Below the pieces are notes generated by a model, which worked only from the letters and a program-made list of their open reading frames with translations, was not told where the DNA came from and searched no databases. This document shows positions 16,238 to 25,310 of a stretch of 38,034 bases of DNA, in pieces. The translations under genes and the position numbers were made by a program. The DNA comes from Ectobacillus panaciterrae DSM 19096 (lineage in GTDB: Bacteria; Bacillota; Bacilli; Bacillales; Bacillaceae_G), in assembly GCF_000430785.1 (NCBI RefSeq), contig NZ_KE387255.1, positions 19,314 to 57,347 on the forward strand, given 5' to 3'. The number at the start of each line of letters is the position of its first letter. The stretch's first letter is position 1.

Positions 16238-16317
16238 ATAAATTCCCCCAATCTTTTATATTTTGAAATAAAATAATATTCTTCTAGCGAGATAGTGTAT
16301 TACCTTTATTAATAATT

Positions 16318-17367
16318 CTAGCTATTCTCCTCTACAGCCTTTTTAACCTCTTCTAGGTACCGAAACCCATATCTTTTATCAGGTTCTAAATAAGTACCTT
16401 CTGCCCACTCATTCCAAGCGTTGATAAATAAGTAATTACTATTATAAATGCTCTTTGCTCTTTGAATCCGCACGCTTAGATACTTCCCAAACTTCTCGGG
16501 GGTTGCACCTCTATAGATTAACGCATTTTTTTTAAGTCGGGCTGTGTTATCCCAATCTACAAAAGCGCCTGGTATAATAGGGTTATTATTCTTATCCTGC
16601 GGAACTCTACTTACTATACGATCCCATGTTGCGTCATAATCTGCAAACATAGGCCTATATGGTGAATCCAGTATATGCGGGTTGGGTAAATAATCATGGC
16701 GCAGGGTATACATAGGCTCAAATTCAACACTCGCATCGAAACCATTTTTTTCAACATAAGGGAACCCATTTAATGTTCTAATGAAATATATACCATCTAA
16801 TCCTGCTTCTTTAGCTAAGTCGTTCCAGAAATTAAGCATTTCTTCACAGTGCTGTATAAGTTCTGGTCGATATATTAAAAAAACAGGCTTATTATTTATA
16901 CGAATATATCTATTATCTAAAAATGCTTTTAATAGATAATCGAAATGCTTTTTCCAATCTTCTCTATGACCGTATTCTTGACCTATTAATATATCATTAT
17001 TTCCCCCGTCCCATGTTCGAGTCCATGACTCATTTGCCCAAGAAAGACAGAAGGGAAAATCAGGCTCCCCTAACCTTAAAACTTCATTGAATGGTCTCTC
17101 TAAAAGTTGCTTGCCTTTAAACCAATAATGGTAGTAACAAAAGCCGTATATTCCATATTTTTTCGCAATTTCAGCTTGCCACCTTCTGGTTGTAGGATCT
17201 GTTAAGTTGTAATAATAATTATTAAGTGGTTCTCTTGGTTGATAATGCCGGTGGAACAAAGGTTGGGCCCTCCGTGTATTAGTCCATTCAGTAAACCCTT
17301 CTCCCCACCATTGGTCATTTTCCGGTATTCTATGAAATTGGGGTAAGTAAAAAGCTATTATTTTCAA
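16318..17367 (-). CDS. WbsX-type glycan-processing enzyme (GH99-like), paralogue 2
   Basis: This is also 349 residues and is clearly a tandem paralogue of the gene at 15188, sharing every signature (AFYLPQFHRIPENDQWWGEGFTEW, YGFCYYHYWFKGKQLLE, LSWANESWTRTWDGG, DASVEFEPMYTL, FVDWDNTARL, INAWNEWAEGTYLEPDKRYGF). The middle (210-260) differs most and probably sets sugar specificity. The start is a TTG at 17367, 8 bases after an AGGAGG. An ATG 3 bases after that site is out of frame. It lies 43 bases downstream of the LamG-CgeB gene and is probably in its operon. Confidence 0.83.
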   Translation of the reverse strand: MKIIAFYLPQFHRIPENDQWWGEGFTEWTNTRRAQPLFHRHYQPREPLNNYYYNLTDPTTRRWQAEIAKKYGIYGFCYYHYWFKGKQLLERPFNEVLRLGEPDFPFCLSWANESWTRTWDGGNNDILIGQEYGHREDWKKHFDYLLKAFLDNRYIRINNKPVFLIYRPELIQHCEEMLNFWNDLAKEAGLDGIYFIRTLNGFPYVEKNGFDASVEFEPMYTLRHDYLPNPHILDSPYRPMFADYDATWDRIVSRVPQDKNNNPIIPGAFVDWDNTARLKKNALIYRGATPEKFGKYLSVRIQRAKSIYNSNYLFINAWNEWAEGTYLEPDKRYGFRYLEEVKKAVEENS

Positions 17368-17410
17368 TACTCATACCTCCTTCATATAAAACTTAATATC
17401 CCCTCTCAAT

Positions 17411-19096
17411 CTACGTACATTCCTCACTAAGCACTATAGTTATTAACTTTGAAATTCTATGATAAAAAGTATGCTCATTCCGAATCCTGTCTAATGCCCT
17501 TCCTTCCATCAACTTTCTTTCTTCTTCGTGAGTTAAATAATATTCCACTTTCCTAACGAAATCTGCGGAAGTATCATATGTGACGACATCATAGCCCGGT
17601 GTGTAAAAGTCACTTAAATCAGAGCGTTCATCAGTTAACTGAAAGGCTCCGCAAGCAGATATTTCAAAAGTCCGAGGATTAAGGGATAGAGCCTTTATCT
17701 TTCCACTATTCTGATTGATTCCATCAGGGGCTAACTGTAATTTGTTAGGATCGATAACTGAATGCCTTGCCCCCTCATTACCTCGATTAAAATTCGCATC
17801 ACCAGAAGAACGATGTAAATTAATTACAATTTTTGCCCCATTATAATAATTTGCCGTCTCTTCAGGTGATAGCCAGCGATTCAAGTAAATTTTGTGCCTC
17901 AGCAGTTGATAATTTTTTAAACGATCCCACCATAAACCTGAAATCATTATATTTTTACTTACTAGGTAATCCGCTATGCTATCAAAAAATTCTACACGAT
18001 TCCAAAATGCGTTTCCAATAAACAGAATGTCAGTATTATAATTTTTATCAACGTTTTTGGGATAGTATATATTTAAATCTACAGCGAGTGGTAAGTGATA
18101 GACATTTTTGCAGCCTAATGATGTATAGAAAGAAACACAATTTATTTCTTGTGTGAATACAAAGTCATAGTAGGGGGTTATTACTTTTGTAATGTCGGTA
18201 TAATAAGGGTCATCTGTCATCCATATTACAGTTTTAAATCCATACTTCTTTAGTGCATCTACCTTATCACAAGCTAACTGAAAGCCACAGAATACAAGGA
18301 CAAGGTCTGGTTTAGTTCTCTGAGCAATAGAAAGTAAATCATCTTTCGGGAGGGCTACATGTAATTCTTGAACGTTTCTTTTCAATGCAGCGATGATACT
18401 TCTTTCCAATGGGCTGTATGGAGAGTCATATCCTGACTTTACAAACAAAACACTAATATCTGAAAAAAGTTTTTTTTCAATAGTACGGGTAATTAGAGAA
18501 CCTGTAGCATTAGGTAAAGTTCCATTATCAAATTTCCAATAACCAAACATGCCATTTTCACTTACTATCTGTTTTTCATCTTCCCTAATTTGTTGAGGTA
18601 ACTTAGGAGAACTCCAAATTGTAATATCCCTTATAAATCCTATATAAAAACCATATGGATCATAACCGCCAAAAATTCCAGATGCATATACATTTTGCTT
18701 TAAACTTCTTAATCCTCTCCTCCTAAACTGACCATTAATATATAGAATAGGTATTTTATCTCTAAAAACTACAGTGATGTGTGTCCAATCATTAATTGGT
18801 ATAGGATATACCAATAGAGCCGGTAAATGATCGGCAGTATGTTCAAATACAGCTATTCCGTTGGTTCCTACTGAGATTCCTATGCCTGCTTTTGTCTTTA
18901 TCTCTCCGTGTCCTGGACCAATCACATATCTCTGACCTTTTATACCGGTAACTCCCGTATAGGATTCTTGAACTAATTGAATGGATGCCGTTGGTTTAAC
19001 ATAGAATTCATAAGCAAATGAATTACTAACTTCTTCAAATATAGTGCTGATTACCATGTTTTCTTTTCCTGCAAAGTACATAGCCTGTTCCTCCAC
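17411..19096 (-). CDS. LamG-like lectin domain fused to CgeB-family glycosyltransferase
   Basis: 561 residues. Residues about 15-195 form a concanavalin/LamG-type jellyroll (FAYEFYVKPTASIQL, INDWTHITVVFRDKIPILYINGQ, GFIRDITIWSSPKLPQ, GMFGYWKFDNGTLPNATG). Residues about 210-555 are a GT-B glycosyltransferase of the CgeB type (ISVLFVKSGYDSPYSPLERSII, DLVLVFCGFQLACDKVDAL, TVIWMTDDPYYTD, YHLPLAVDLNIYYPK, DILFIGNAFWNRVEF, ALSLNPRTFEISACGAFQLTDERSDL, and a C-terminal EEERKLMEGRALDRI helix). CgeB proteins glycosylate the outermost spore layer in Bacillus subtilis. The lectin may hold the glycan acceptor. A GTG at 19096 has GGAGG 5 bases upstream. An ATG at 19081 with GGAGG 8 bases upstream is equally good. 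Confidence 0.85.
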   Translation of the reverse strand: MEEQAMYFAGKENMVISTIFEEVSNSFAYEFYVKPTASIQLVQESYTGVTGIKGQRYVIGPGHGEIKTKAGIGISVGTNGIAVFEHTADHLPALLVYPIPINDWTHITVVFRDKIPILYINGQFRRRGLRSLKQNVYASGIFGGYDPYGFYIGFIRDITIWSSPKLPQQIREDEKQIVSENGMFGYWKFDNGTLPNATGSLITRTIEKKLFSDISVLFVKSGYDSPYSPLERSIIAALKRNVQELHVALPKDDLLSIAQRTKPDLVLVFCGFQLACDKVDALKKYGFKTVIWMTDDPYYTDITKVITPYYDFVFTQEINCVSFYTSLGCKNVYHLPLAVDLNIYYPKNVDKNYNTDILFIGNAFWNRVEFFDSIADYLVSKNIMISGLWWDRLKNYQLLRHKIYLNRWLSPEETANYYNGAKIVINLHRSSGDANFNRGNEGARHSVIDPNKLQLAPDGINQNSGKIKALSLNPRTFEISACGAFQLTDERSDLSDFYTPGYDVVTYDTSADFVRKVEYYLTHEEERKLMEGRALDRIRNEHTFYHRISKLITIVLSEECT

Positions 19097-19190
19097 AGTA
19101 TCCTCCCGCTCCTATCTTCTTTTGTCACTATTACCAGATTAAAGATTGTAACTCCAGCTTAAATATAAACAATATTCCGATAACTAAACA

Positions 19191-19901
19191 TCAGATTTTT
19201 CTACTTATGAAAACATGTAAGAATTCAGCTTCCAGCCCTAAAGCTTTTTCTTTTTGTAGGTATACAATTGTACACATATTTGTGTGTTTATAAATGAATT
19301 CAATAAGATCCATTCCCCAATCAAATGTTACCAGAGATCCCTCCGGATCAATAGGATTTCCATGGTATATAGGCTCCTTAAGATATTCGATGCTATCCCC
19401 GTCTACTCTCGCTCTCTGCACAGTAGCAGGAGAACTATGATACCAAGGAACTGTAAATATATGGACTCCTCCGGACTTTAACACCCTTTTGATCTCTTTA
19501 AAAGCCTTTTCGGGATTCATTACATGCTCAAATACGTCTTGAGTAATAAAAATATCAAAGGAGTCATCAGAAAATGTCATACATTCTAGGTTTTCACATC
19601 TTGTACCCTGAAAATCTTGGCCAAGAGGGATATTGTTAAAGTATTGAGATGCTGTATAATTCTTACATGTTCTAGAAAATAATTGTGTAGTTGCACCTGC
19701 TGGGGATGATTCATGAATAATTTTTCCCTTCCAATTTTGAAAAAAAATGTTCAAAACATTAATTAATGCTCTTTGTCTCGGTATAGAACCACATGTTTTA
19801 CATAGGTAACAATCTCGAAGCCATTCACCATATTCTATAAATGTAGTTTCTTTTTCACAAATAACACAATAACCCGAATTACTCTTAAAATGATTTACCA
19901 C
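19191..19901 (-). CDS. SAM-dependent methyltransferase with N-terminal zinc ribbon
   Basis: 236 residues. The N-terminus has paired cysteines (C12-C15, C31-C34, C37) that look like a zinc-binding knuckle. A type-11 methyltransferase core follows: KGKIIHESSPAGATTQLF (degenerate motif I), LGQDFQGTRCENLECMTFSDDSFDIFITQDVFEHVMNPEKAFKEIKRVLKSGG (motifs II-III, unusually clear) and HIFTVPWYH. The start is a GTG with GGAGGG 6 bases upstream. It heads the LamG-CgeB/WbsX gene run on the minus strand, about 95 bases upstream of it. The substrate is probably a glycan precursor. Confidence 0.82.
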   Translation of the reverse strand: MVNHFKSNSGYCVICEKETTFIEYGEWLRDCYLCKTCGSIPRQRALINVLNIFFQNWKGKIIHESSPAGATTQLFSRTCKNYTASQYFNNIPLGQDFQGTRCENLECMTFSDDSFDIFITQDVFEHVMNPEKAFKEIKRVLKSGGVHIFTVPWYHSSPATVQRARVDGDSIEYLKEPIYHGNPIDPEGSLVTFDWGMDLIEFIYKHTNMCTIVYLQKEKALGLEAEFLHVFISRKI

Positions 19902-20665
19902 TTTAATCCCTCCTCACCTATACACATCTCTTTTAGAATATGTAACCAGTTTTTTTTGGTTAAAACAAAATGACTTATATTTTTTTATTCCTTTCTTAAC
20001 AGGTCTCCCAAGTTGCTGCGTAATCATTGTAAAATATGCTTGCTCTTCGTCCCCCCGACCTATATAACTTACCAAAACGCTACATAGAATGTTGTCTTTC
20101 AGCCTTTGGACACTGTCAAGCTCCCGTTTCAACTCATTTCGAGGCTCAATCACATTCAATCCTGCTTTCGGATACGATTAACCCAAACAATTACTCGTGT
20201 GGGTCTAAGGCTCGCTATTGGTGATTTAGTTAGAATCTTACCAAACTGGGTTTCTATCTGCTAAATTACGCACCTTACTTAGTCGCTCCGAAAATCGAGT
20301 CACTTATATAAATAATAGCAATAAGCGACTCGCAAGTTGTATGGCTTTTCCACTGCGTATCAAGAACTACAAGTGATGTTTACAGAGCATTATGCTTAAT
20401 AAAAAAAAGCGTATCCATGGAGGTAGAGCCAGCACATTATTCTATCTCTCTGCTGAAATATCCTATCTATGTTTTACACAAAATTCTTGACGCTCCCCCT
20501 CATTATCAGTAAGTTACATAAAAAATGCACAATTTAATATAATTTGCATATAAAAATAGTAGAGTAAACGTTTAGAAGATCATAATTGATAATAGGCACC
20601 CGTAATAGTTACAATTTTGATTGTTACAGCAATGTTTTAAGCTTTGCTTCTAGAGAAGAACTCTC
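19902..20665. other. 764-bp region of uncertain content
   Basis: An 81-codon minus-strand frame (19914-20159, TTG start, ending RDVYR) lies 12 bases upstream of the methyltransferase, with only a weak AGCAGGA site and no recognisable family. It may be debris. At about 20480-20507 the plus strand reads tttacacaaaattcttgac followed by gctcccc, which resembles the termini of IS256-family elements. No transposase sequence could be read beside it. The rest holds nothing I can name. Confidence 0.35.
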
Positions 20666-20990
20666 TTGGACAACCCCCGAAACATATTTCATCATCCCTT
20701 TACAATCACAAAGAAAGACAGGCAAAATCTGCACGGACACAAAATTTATATTCTTTGGTTTACCTGTCTGTTAGGCTCTGGAAAATCGACGATTGCCAGT
20801 GCTATTAAAAGTAAATTGCACGAGCTCGGTATTTCCACGTATATTCTCGATGGTGATAACCTCCACGAAGGGATTATAATCAAGATCTCGGATTTTCTGC
20901 TGAAGGTCGAAAAGAAAATATTCGTCGAGTAGGAGAAATCACTAAATTAGTGGAAGAAATATTTGTATATGACAAAAAAAGAAGCGCAGC
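20666..20990 (+). pseudogene. cysC: APS kinase (cysC) N-terminal half, decayed
   Basis: The frame reads HHPFTITKKDRQNLHGHK, then ILWFTCLLGSGKSTIASAI (P-loop GxxGxGKS intact, but the usual TGLSGSGKS is TCLLGSGKS), then GISTYILDGDNLHEG. A frameshift follows, and another frame continues NQDLGFSAEGRKENIRRVGEI. The C-terminal half is missing, and the sequence jumps straight into ATP sulfurylase. APS kinase makes PAPS, the donor for sulfotransferases, so this is the dead supply gene for the sulfotransferase at 21925. Confidence 0.88.
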
Positions 20991-21760
20991 ATGGATTTGG
21001 AACAATAAAAGAGGCTCATCCTAGTGTAAAAAGCTCTATAGCCAAGGGGATGTATATATCAGGGTCAATTCATATGTTGAACCACCCTTCACATAAAGCT
21101 TTCGAAGCGTTCTATATGAGCCAAAAAAAACCGAAAAATGTTCACTGATTTAGGATGGAAAACCATTGTGGGATTTCAAACAAGGAATCCTATTCATAGA
21201 GCACATGAATATTTGCAAAAAACAGCTTTGGAAATAGTTGACGTTCTATTTTTGAATCCCCTTGTCGGTGAAACAAAAGAAGACGATGTTCCTGCAGAAA
21301 TTCGAATGGAAAGCTACCACTTCTCAAAAATTATTATCCAACCGAGCGGGTTCGTCTTGTTGTTTATCCGGTTGCCATGCGTTATACAGGTCCACCTGAA
21401 GCTGTTCTACATGCCCTTGTCCGGAAAAATTACGGATACACGCATTTTATTGTAGGGCGTGATCATGCTGGAGTTGGAAATTACTACGACACATATGATG
21501 CTCAAAAAATTTTTAACAAATTTGATCCTATAATGATTGGCATTAAGCTGCTATTCTTTGAACATAGTTTTTATTGTAAAAAGTGCATAAATATGGCTTC
21601 TGTGAAGATATGCCCGCATTCTAATGAAGACCGTGTTATTTTAAGCGGCACTCAAGTTAGACAAATACTGCGAAACGGACAATTGTTACCGATTGAGTTT
21701 ACTCGTTCTGAAGTGGCTGAAGTGCTTATAAATGGCTTAAATAAGAATGATACTAACTAG
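20963..21760 (+). pseudogene. sat: ATP sulfurylase (sat), decayed
   Basis: Three reading frames must be joined: EAQHGFGTIKEAHPSV...HMLNHPSHKAFEAF; then [52 protein letters not shown]; then [43 protein letters not shown]...[11 protein letters not shown]...[20 protein letters not shown] to a normal C-terminus. The QTRNPxHRAHE and GRDHAGxG motifs are intact within frames. The N-terminal PUA-like domain (about 150 residues) is deleted. Frameshifts lie near 21125 and 21340. The gene is non-functional. Confidence 0.92.
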
Positions 21761-21924
21761 TTGAGTATGTATTTGTGTTATCCTCTCCAACCTAAAAATC
21801 TCTAAATGTAAATTTAAAGATTTTATCATTTATTTACAATGAATTTCTTATATACATTTGAATTTTTATCAACTAAATAATACATGAATTAAATTACTTT
21901 AAAAGTTATTAGGAGGTGATTTTT

Positions 21925-22599
21925 ATGTCTTCAATAGCAAATAAAAATAGCAAACTGTTTTTGATATTGTCTCTTCATCGTTCCGGGTCAAGTGCAACAG
22001 CTGGCGTATTACATCATTTAGGAATAAATATGGGTGATCATTTAGTTGGTGGTACACCAGACAATCCGAAGGGGCATTATGAAAACAGTGAATTTGTCAA
22101 AATGAATGATGAAATTCTTCATTCTGTAGGCGCAAGCTGGGATCATCCAGTTTCATGGGATGTCATTATGTCTTCTAGCTTTCCAAAAGATGAAATTCGC
22201 TCTTTTCTAACTACGCAAATAAAACCTATATGGGGTTTAAAGGATCCTAGAACACTTTTGACGTTCGATATTTGGAAACCCTACTTAGTGGAAATTGCAG
22301 ATATTACTTACGTATTTATTTGGCGCCCATTTGAGTCTTCTGCACTTTCATTGGCTCATCGAGATAAACTGGATTTAAATGTTGCAACTTCTATCCTAAC
22401 CCCATATTATAACAATTTTAAATACTACCGGAACCAACTTGAAAAGGCTGGTCAAGAGATAGTTGATATTCATTTTGATGATCTTTTAAACAAGCCTGAA
22501 GTTTTTGTAAAAGAAATAAATTTGAAATTATGTCAAGACCCCCATCACAATCTTGATATAGTCAAGAGCTTTCTAGATGAAACATTAAGACATTTTTAA
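21925..22599 (+). CDS. PAPS-dependent sulfotransferase family protein
   Basis: 224 residues from an ATG 5-6 bases after a near-perfect AGGAGGTGA (the frame opens at a GTG inside that site, which is rejected). ILSLHRSGSSATAGVLHHLG near 15-33 is the 5'-phosphosulfate-binding P-loop. NPKGHYENSEFVKMNDE follows, then GLKDPRTLLTFDIW near 103. YVFIWRPFESSALSLAHRD near 127 corresponds to the 3'-phosphate-binding segment. A C-terminal FDDLL region is also typical. It would sulfate a glycan hydroxyl. It is intact, unlike the cysC/sat genes just upstream with which it was probably co-transcribed, so it either draws PAPS from another locus or is on its way out. Confidence 0.8.
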   Translation: MSSIANKNSKLFLILSLHRSGSSATAGVLHHLGINMGDHLVGGTPDNPKGHYENSEFVKMNDEILHSVGASWDHPVSWDVIMSSSFPKDEIRSFLTTQIKPIWGLKDPRTLLTFDIWKPYLVEIADITYVFIWRPFESSALSLAHRDKLDLNVATSILTPYYNNFKYYRNQLEKAGQEIVDIHFDDLLNKPEVFVKEINLKLCQDPHHNLDIVKSFLDETLRHF

Positions 22600-22627
22600 T
22601 GTTTCAGCTTATTTTTTATTTTAAATA

Positions 22628-22652
22628 AAGAGTGAGCCTTGAACTCACTCTT
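22628..22652. terminator. Bidirectional hairpin after the sulfotransferase
   Basis: AAGAGTGAG (22628-22636) pairs with CTCACTCTT (22644-22652) around a 7-base loop. A short T-rich tract lies on each side. Confidence 0.65.
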
Positions 22653-22659
22653 CTAACTA

Positions 22660-22850
22660 TTACCCTAAAATATGATACCTAAAATCCACATGAGGATTTT
22701 CATCGCTATTACCTCTTACCATATCACTGAACAAAGACGCTGCAGCGCCTTCTGCTTCTCCCTGCGTTACATTGCAGCGAAGCAGTGCAGGCAATGTACG
22801 AATCAGACCTGCCGAGATGGAGTTTATGCAGCTATCAAGATTCCTGGATT
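22660..22850 (-). pseudogene. Unidentified gene remnant (3' end)
   Basis: On the minus strand a frame reads SISAGLIRTLPALLRC, NVTQGEAEGAAASLFSDMVR, GNSDENPHVDFRYHILG and a stop at 22660-22662. It looks like a genuine protein C-terminus. No start codon with a binding site exists, and the frame is broken upstream, where SAENPGILIAA continues in another frame. I cannot assign the family. Confidence 0.45.
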
Positions 22851-22891
22851 TTCAGCCGAACAGGTATTAAATTGTACATAAATTTATTTCG

Positions 22892-23743
22892 TCAGCAATT
22901 TTCCCTTTCTTGCAGATATTCTATCAATCCCTCTTTCCAAGATCTCATTAAACCGAATCCATTCAACCCCAATGCATAATGATTCAAAATTGAATAAGCA
23001 GGACGCGGCGCCGCGGCACCGAACTCATTCGTAGAGACAGGTTTTGTATTAGCACTTATATTACATAAGGAAAATATCTCCCTTGCAAATTCATACCATG
23101 TACAAATGCCAGCGTTGGATACATGGTATGTTCCATACAATTCTGTTCCCATCAATTTTCGCACACACTGTACTAAATCCTTTACATAAGTAGGTGATCC
23201 CGTTTGATCATTTACTACCTTAATTTCATTCTTAGCTTTCGCAAGCTTCAACATGATTTCAACAAAATTATTTCCATACTTGCCGTACAGCCAAGAGGTA
23301 CGAACTATAAAATAACGCGAATGGAAGCTCTTAACGAAATTCTCCCCCGCATACTTGGAGGCGCCGTAAACGTTTATGGGGTTAGGAAGATCAAACTCGT
23401 CATATCCTGTGCTTTTTGTTCCATCGAATACATAATCCGTACTAATATAAACGAGTTTTGCCGAAATATTTTCGGCTGCGACGGCAACATTTCTCGCTCC
23501 AAGGGCGTTTACAAGAAATGCTTTATCTCTTTCAGCTTCCGCTAAATCTACTTTTGTATAAGCAGCACAATGAATAACGATATCGGGCTTTATTTCCCTT
23601 AAAATCTTATCGACTCCTGAAAAATCCGTTATATCCATCTCATCTCTACTTAAAGCGTAAACCTGATAATCTGACACATTCAAATCTTCAGCAAACTGTT
23701 TTCCTAGTTGACCGTTCGCCCCGGTAATTGCGATTTTTTTCAT
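22892..23743 (-). CDS. rmlD: dTDP-4-dehydrorhamnose reductase
   Basis: 283 residues, the normal family length. It reduces dTDP-4-keto-L-rhamnose to dTDP-L-rhamnose with NAD(P)H, the last step of the pathway. The Rossmann motif is ITGANGQLGKQF at residues 5-16. The catalytic Tyr-Lys pair is in NVYGASKYAGE near 126-136. YISTDYVFDGT near 98 and the RTSWLYGKYGNNFVE segment are characteristic of RmlD. The start is an ATG behind AAGGGAGAG. It is last in the rmlA-rmlC-rmlB-rmlD operon, 15 bases after rmlB. Confidence 0.95.
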   Translation of the reverse strand: MKKIAITGANGQLGKQFAEDLNVSDYQVYALSRDEMDITDFSGVDKILREIKPDIVIHCAAYTKVDLAEAERDKAFLVNALGARNVAVAAENISAKLVYISTDYVFDGTKSTGYDEFDLPNPINVYGASKYAGENFVKSFHSRYFIVRTSWLYGKYGNNFVEIMLKLAKAKNEIKVVNDQTGSPTYVKDLVQCVRKLMGTELYGTYHVSNAGICTWYEFAREIFSLCNISANTKPVSTNEFGAAAPRPAYSILNHYALGLNGFGLMRSWKEGLIEYLQERENC

Positions 23744-23758
23744 GGCTCTCTCCCTTTA

Positions 23759-24736
23759 CTAGGATGTGCCGTATTTTAAAGGCTTCCACCAAGCTTCATT
23801 ATGGATATACCATTCAATCGTTTCTTGAAGACCCGTTTCAAACGTATACACAGGCTTCCAGCCAAGCTCTTTTTTAATCTTCTCCGCATCAATGGCGTAG
23901 CGCCAATCGTGTCCTAGACGATCCTTTACGAATGTAATTAATTCTTTAGGTTTACCTAAGGTTTTAATAACCAGCTCGACAATTTCAATGTTGCGCTTCT
24001 CATTGTTTCCCCCGATATTATAGACCTCTCCCCTTGCCCCTTTATGCAGGACTAAATCAATAGCTGTACAATGATCATATACATGAAGCCAATCTCGAAT
24101 ATTTCTGCCTGTTCCGTATACAGGCAACGGTTTATTTTCCAAGGCATTTGTAATCATGAGAGGAATCAATTTCTCCGGATATTGATAAGGACCATAATTG
24201 TTAGAACAGCGGGTAATATTTACGTGTAAGCCATACGTTTTGCAGTAAGCCAATGCAATTAAATCGGCACTTGCTTTACTCGAAGAATAAGGACTGTTAG
24301 GGTTCAAAGGAGTATACTCTCCGAAATGACCTGTTTCCCCTAATGAGCCATACACTTCATCAGTGGAGATTTGAACAAATTTTTCAATCTGCTTTTCCTG
24401 CGCAGCTTCTAATAGTGTTGTAGTTCCTAATATATTTGTGGAATAAAAAATTTGTGGATTTTCAATACTGCGGTCAACATGCGATTCTGCGGCAAAGTTA
24501 ATGATGCTGTTAATTTCGTACTGTTTTATGATGTGATGAAGCAATTCTTTATTTTGGATATCTCCTTTGATAAATTGATAATTTTTGCGGTTTTTTATCT
24601 CTTCTAAGTTCAATAAGTTTCCGCAGTACGTCAATGCATCATAATTAATAATGTTGTAGTGCGGGTACTTCTTGACGAAGAACCTTATAAAATTACTGCC
24701 AATAAAGCCGGCTCCGCCCGTTATTAAAATGTTCAT
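23759..24736 (-). CDS. rmlB: dTDP-glucose 4,6-dehydratase
   Basis: 325 residues, full length. It converts dTDP-glucose to dTDP-4-keto-6-deoxyglucose using bound NAD+. The N-terminal glycine motif is ITGGAGFIGSNFIRFF. FAAESHVDRSI near 82, QISTDEVYGSL (catalytic Thr-Asp-Glu) near 121, YSSSKASADL (Tyr-Lys) near 149 and RCSNNYGPYQYPEKLIPL near 178 are all diagnostic. The ATG overlaps the rmlC stop (ATGA), which implies translational coupling, since the upstream binding site is weak. Confidence 0.96.
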   Translation of the reverse strand: MNILITGGAGFIGSNFIRFFVKKYPHYNIINYDALTYCGNLLNLEEIKNRKNYQFIKGDIQNKELLHHIIKQYEINSIINFAAESHVDRSIENPQIFYSTNILGTTTLLEAAQEKQIEKFVQISTDEVYGSLGETGHFGEYTPLNPNSPYSSSKASADLIALAYCKTYGLHVNITRCSNNYGPYQYPEKLIPLMITNALENKPLPVYGTGRNIRDWLHVYDHCTAIDLVLHKGARGEVYNIGGNNEKRNIEIVELVIKTLGKPKELITFVKDRLGHDWRYAIDAEKIKKELGWKPVYTFETGLQETIEWYIHNEAWWKPLKYGTS

Positions 24737-25308
24737 GTGCTTTTCTCACTAAAAAAATTATGATTGCTATCTTTTAAAGACGGCAATGATTGATCTTTGT
24801 CAGACAAAATCGGGTGTTTAACCGGCCACTCAATTTGCAGCTCTTCATCATTCCAGCGGATTCCGCTATCATATTGGAAATCGTAATGCTCATCGACCTT
24901 ATACATTACAATCGTATTAGGGACTAATGTACAAAAGCCATGTGCATACCCTTTTGGCACAAGCAGCTGCCGATGGTTATATTCGCTTAATATAAATCCT
25001 TGCCATTTCTTATAGGTAGGGGACCCCTTTTGTAAATCTACAATCACATCAAATACAACCCCTTGCATGACTTGCACGAGCTTCGTTTGAGCTTTTGGAT
25101 CTGTTTGAAAATGCAAGCCTCTTATTGTCCCTGCTTCTACTGATTTTGATATATTATCCTGAATAAATTCATATGATATCTGTAATTGCTCAAAGACTTT
25201 TTTATTATGACTTTCTTTAAAAAATCCCCTATGATCCTTATATACGTCTGGCTCTACAATTTTTACATTCTCGAATACAGTTTCAATTACATTCATCTTC
25301 GTCATCAC
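24733..25308 (-). CDS. rmlC: dTDP-4-dehydrorhamnose 3,5-epimerase
   Basis: A cupin-fold epimerase acting on C3 and C5 of the keto sugar. VYKDHRGFFKES near 21, GTIRGLHFQTDP (catalytic His in RGLHFQ) near 60, VFDVIVDLQKGSPTYKKW near 85 and VPKGYAHGFCTL near 115 match the family. The frame opens at a GTG (25308), but the fifth codon, an ATG at 25296 reading MNVIETVF, is the usual family start and has AAGGTGA 8 bases upstream, giving about 187 residues. It lies 2 bases after the rmlA stop. Confidence 0.95.
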   Translation of the reverse strand: MMTKMNVIETVFENVKIVEPDVYKDHRGFFKESHNKKVFEQLQISYEFIQDNISKSVEAGTIRGLHFQTDPKAQTKLVQVMQGVVFDVIVDLQKGSPTYKKWQGFILSEYNHRQLLVPKGYAHGFCTLVPNTIVMYKVDEHYDFQYDSGIRWNDEELQIEWPVKHPILSDKDQSLPSLKDSNHNFFSEKST

Positions 25309-25310
25309 CT

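Noticed and set aside
19914-20159. 81-codon gene upstream of the zinc-ribbon methyltransferase
   Set aside because: Weak binding site, TTG start and no family. It is noted only as possible debris.
20480-20510. End of an IS256-family element
   Set aside because: Only a short terminus-like sequence is visible. No transposase, second end or target duplication could be read.
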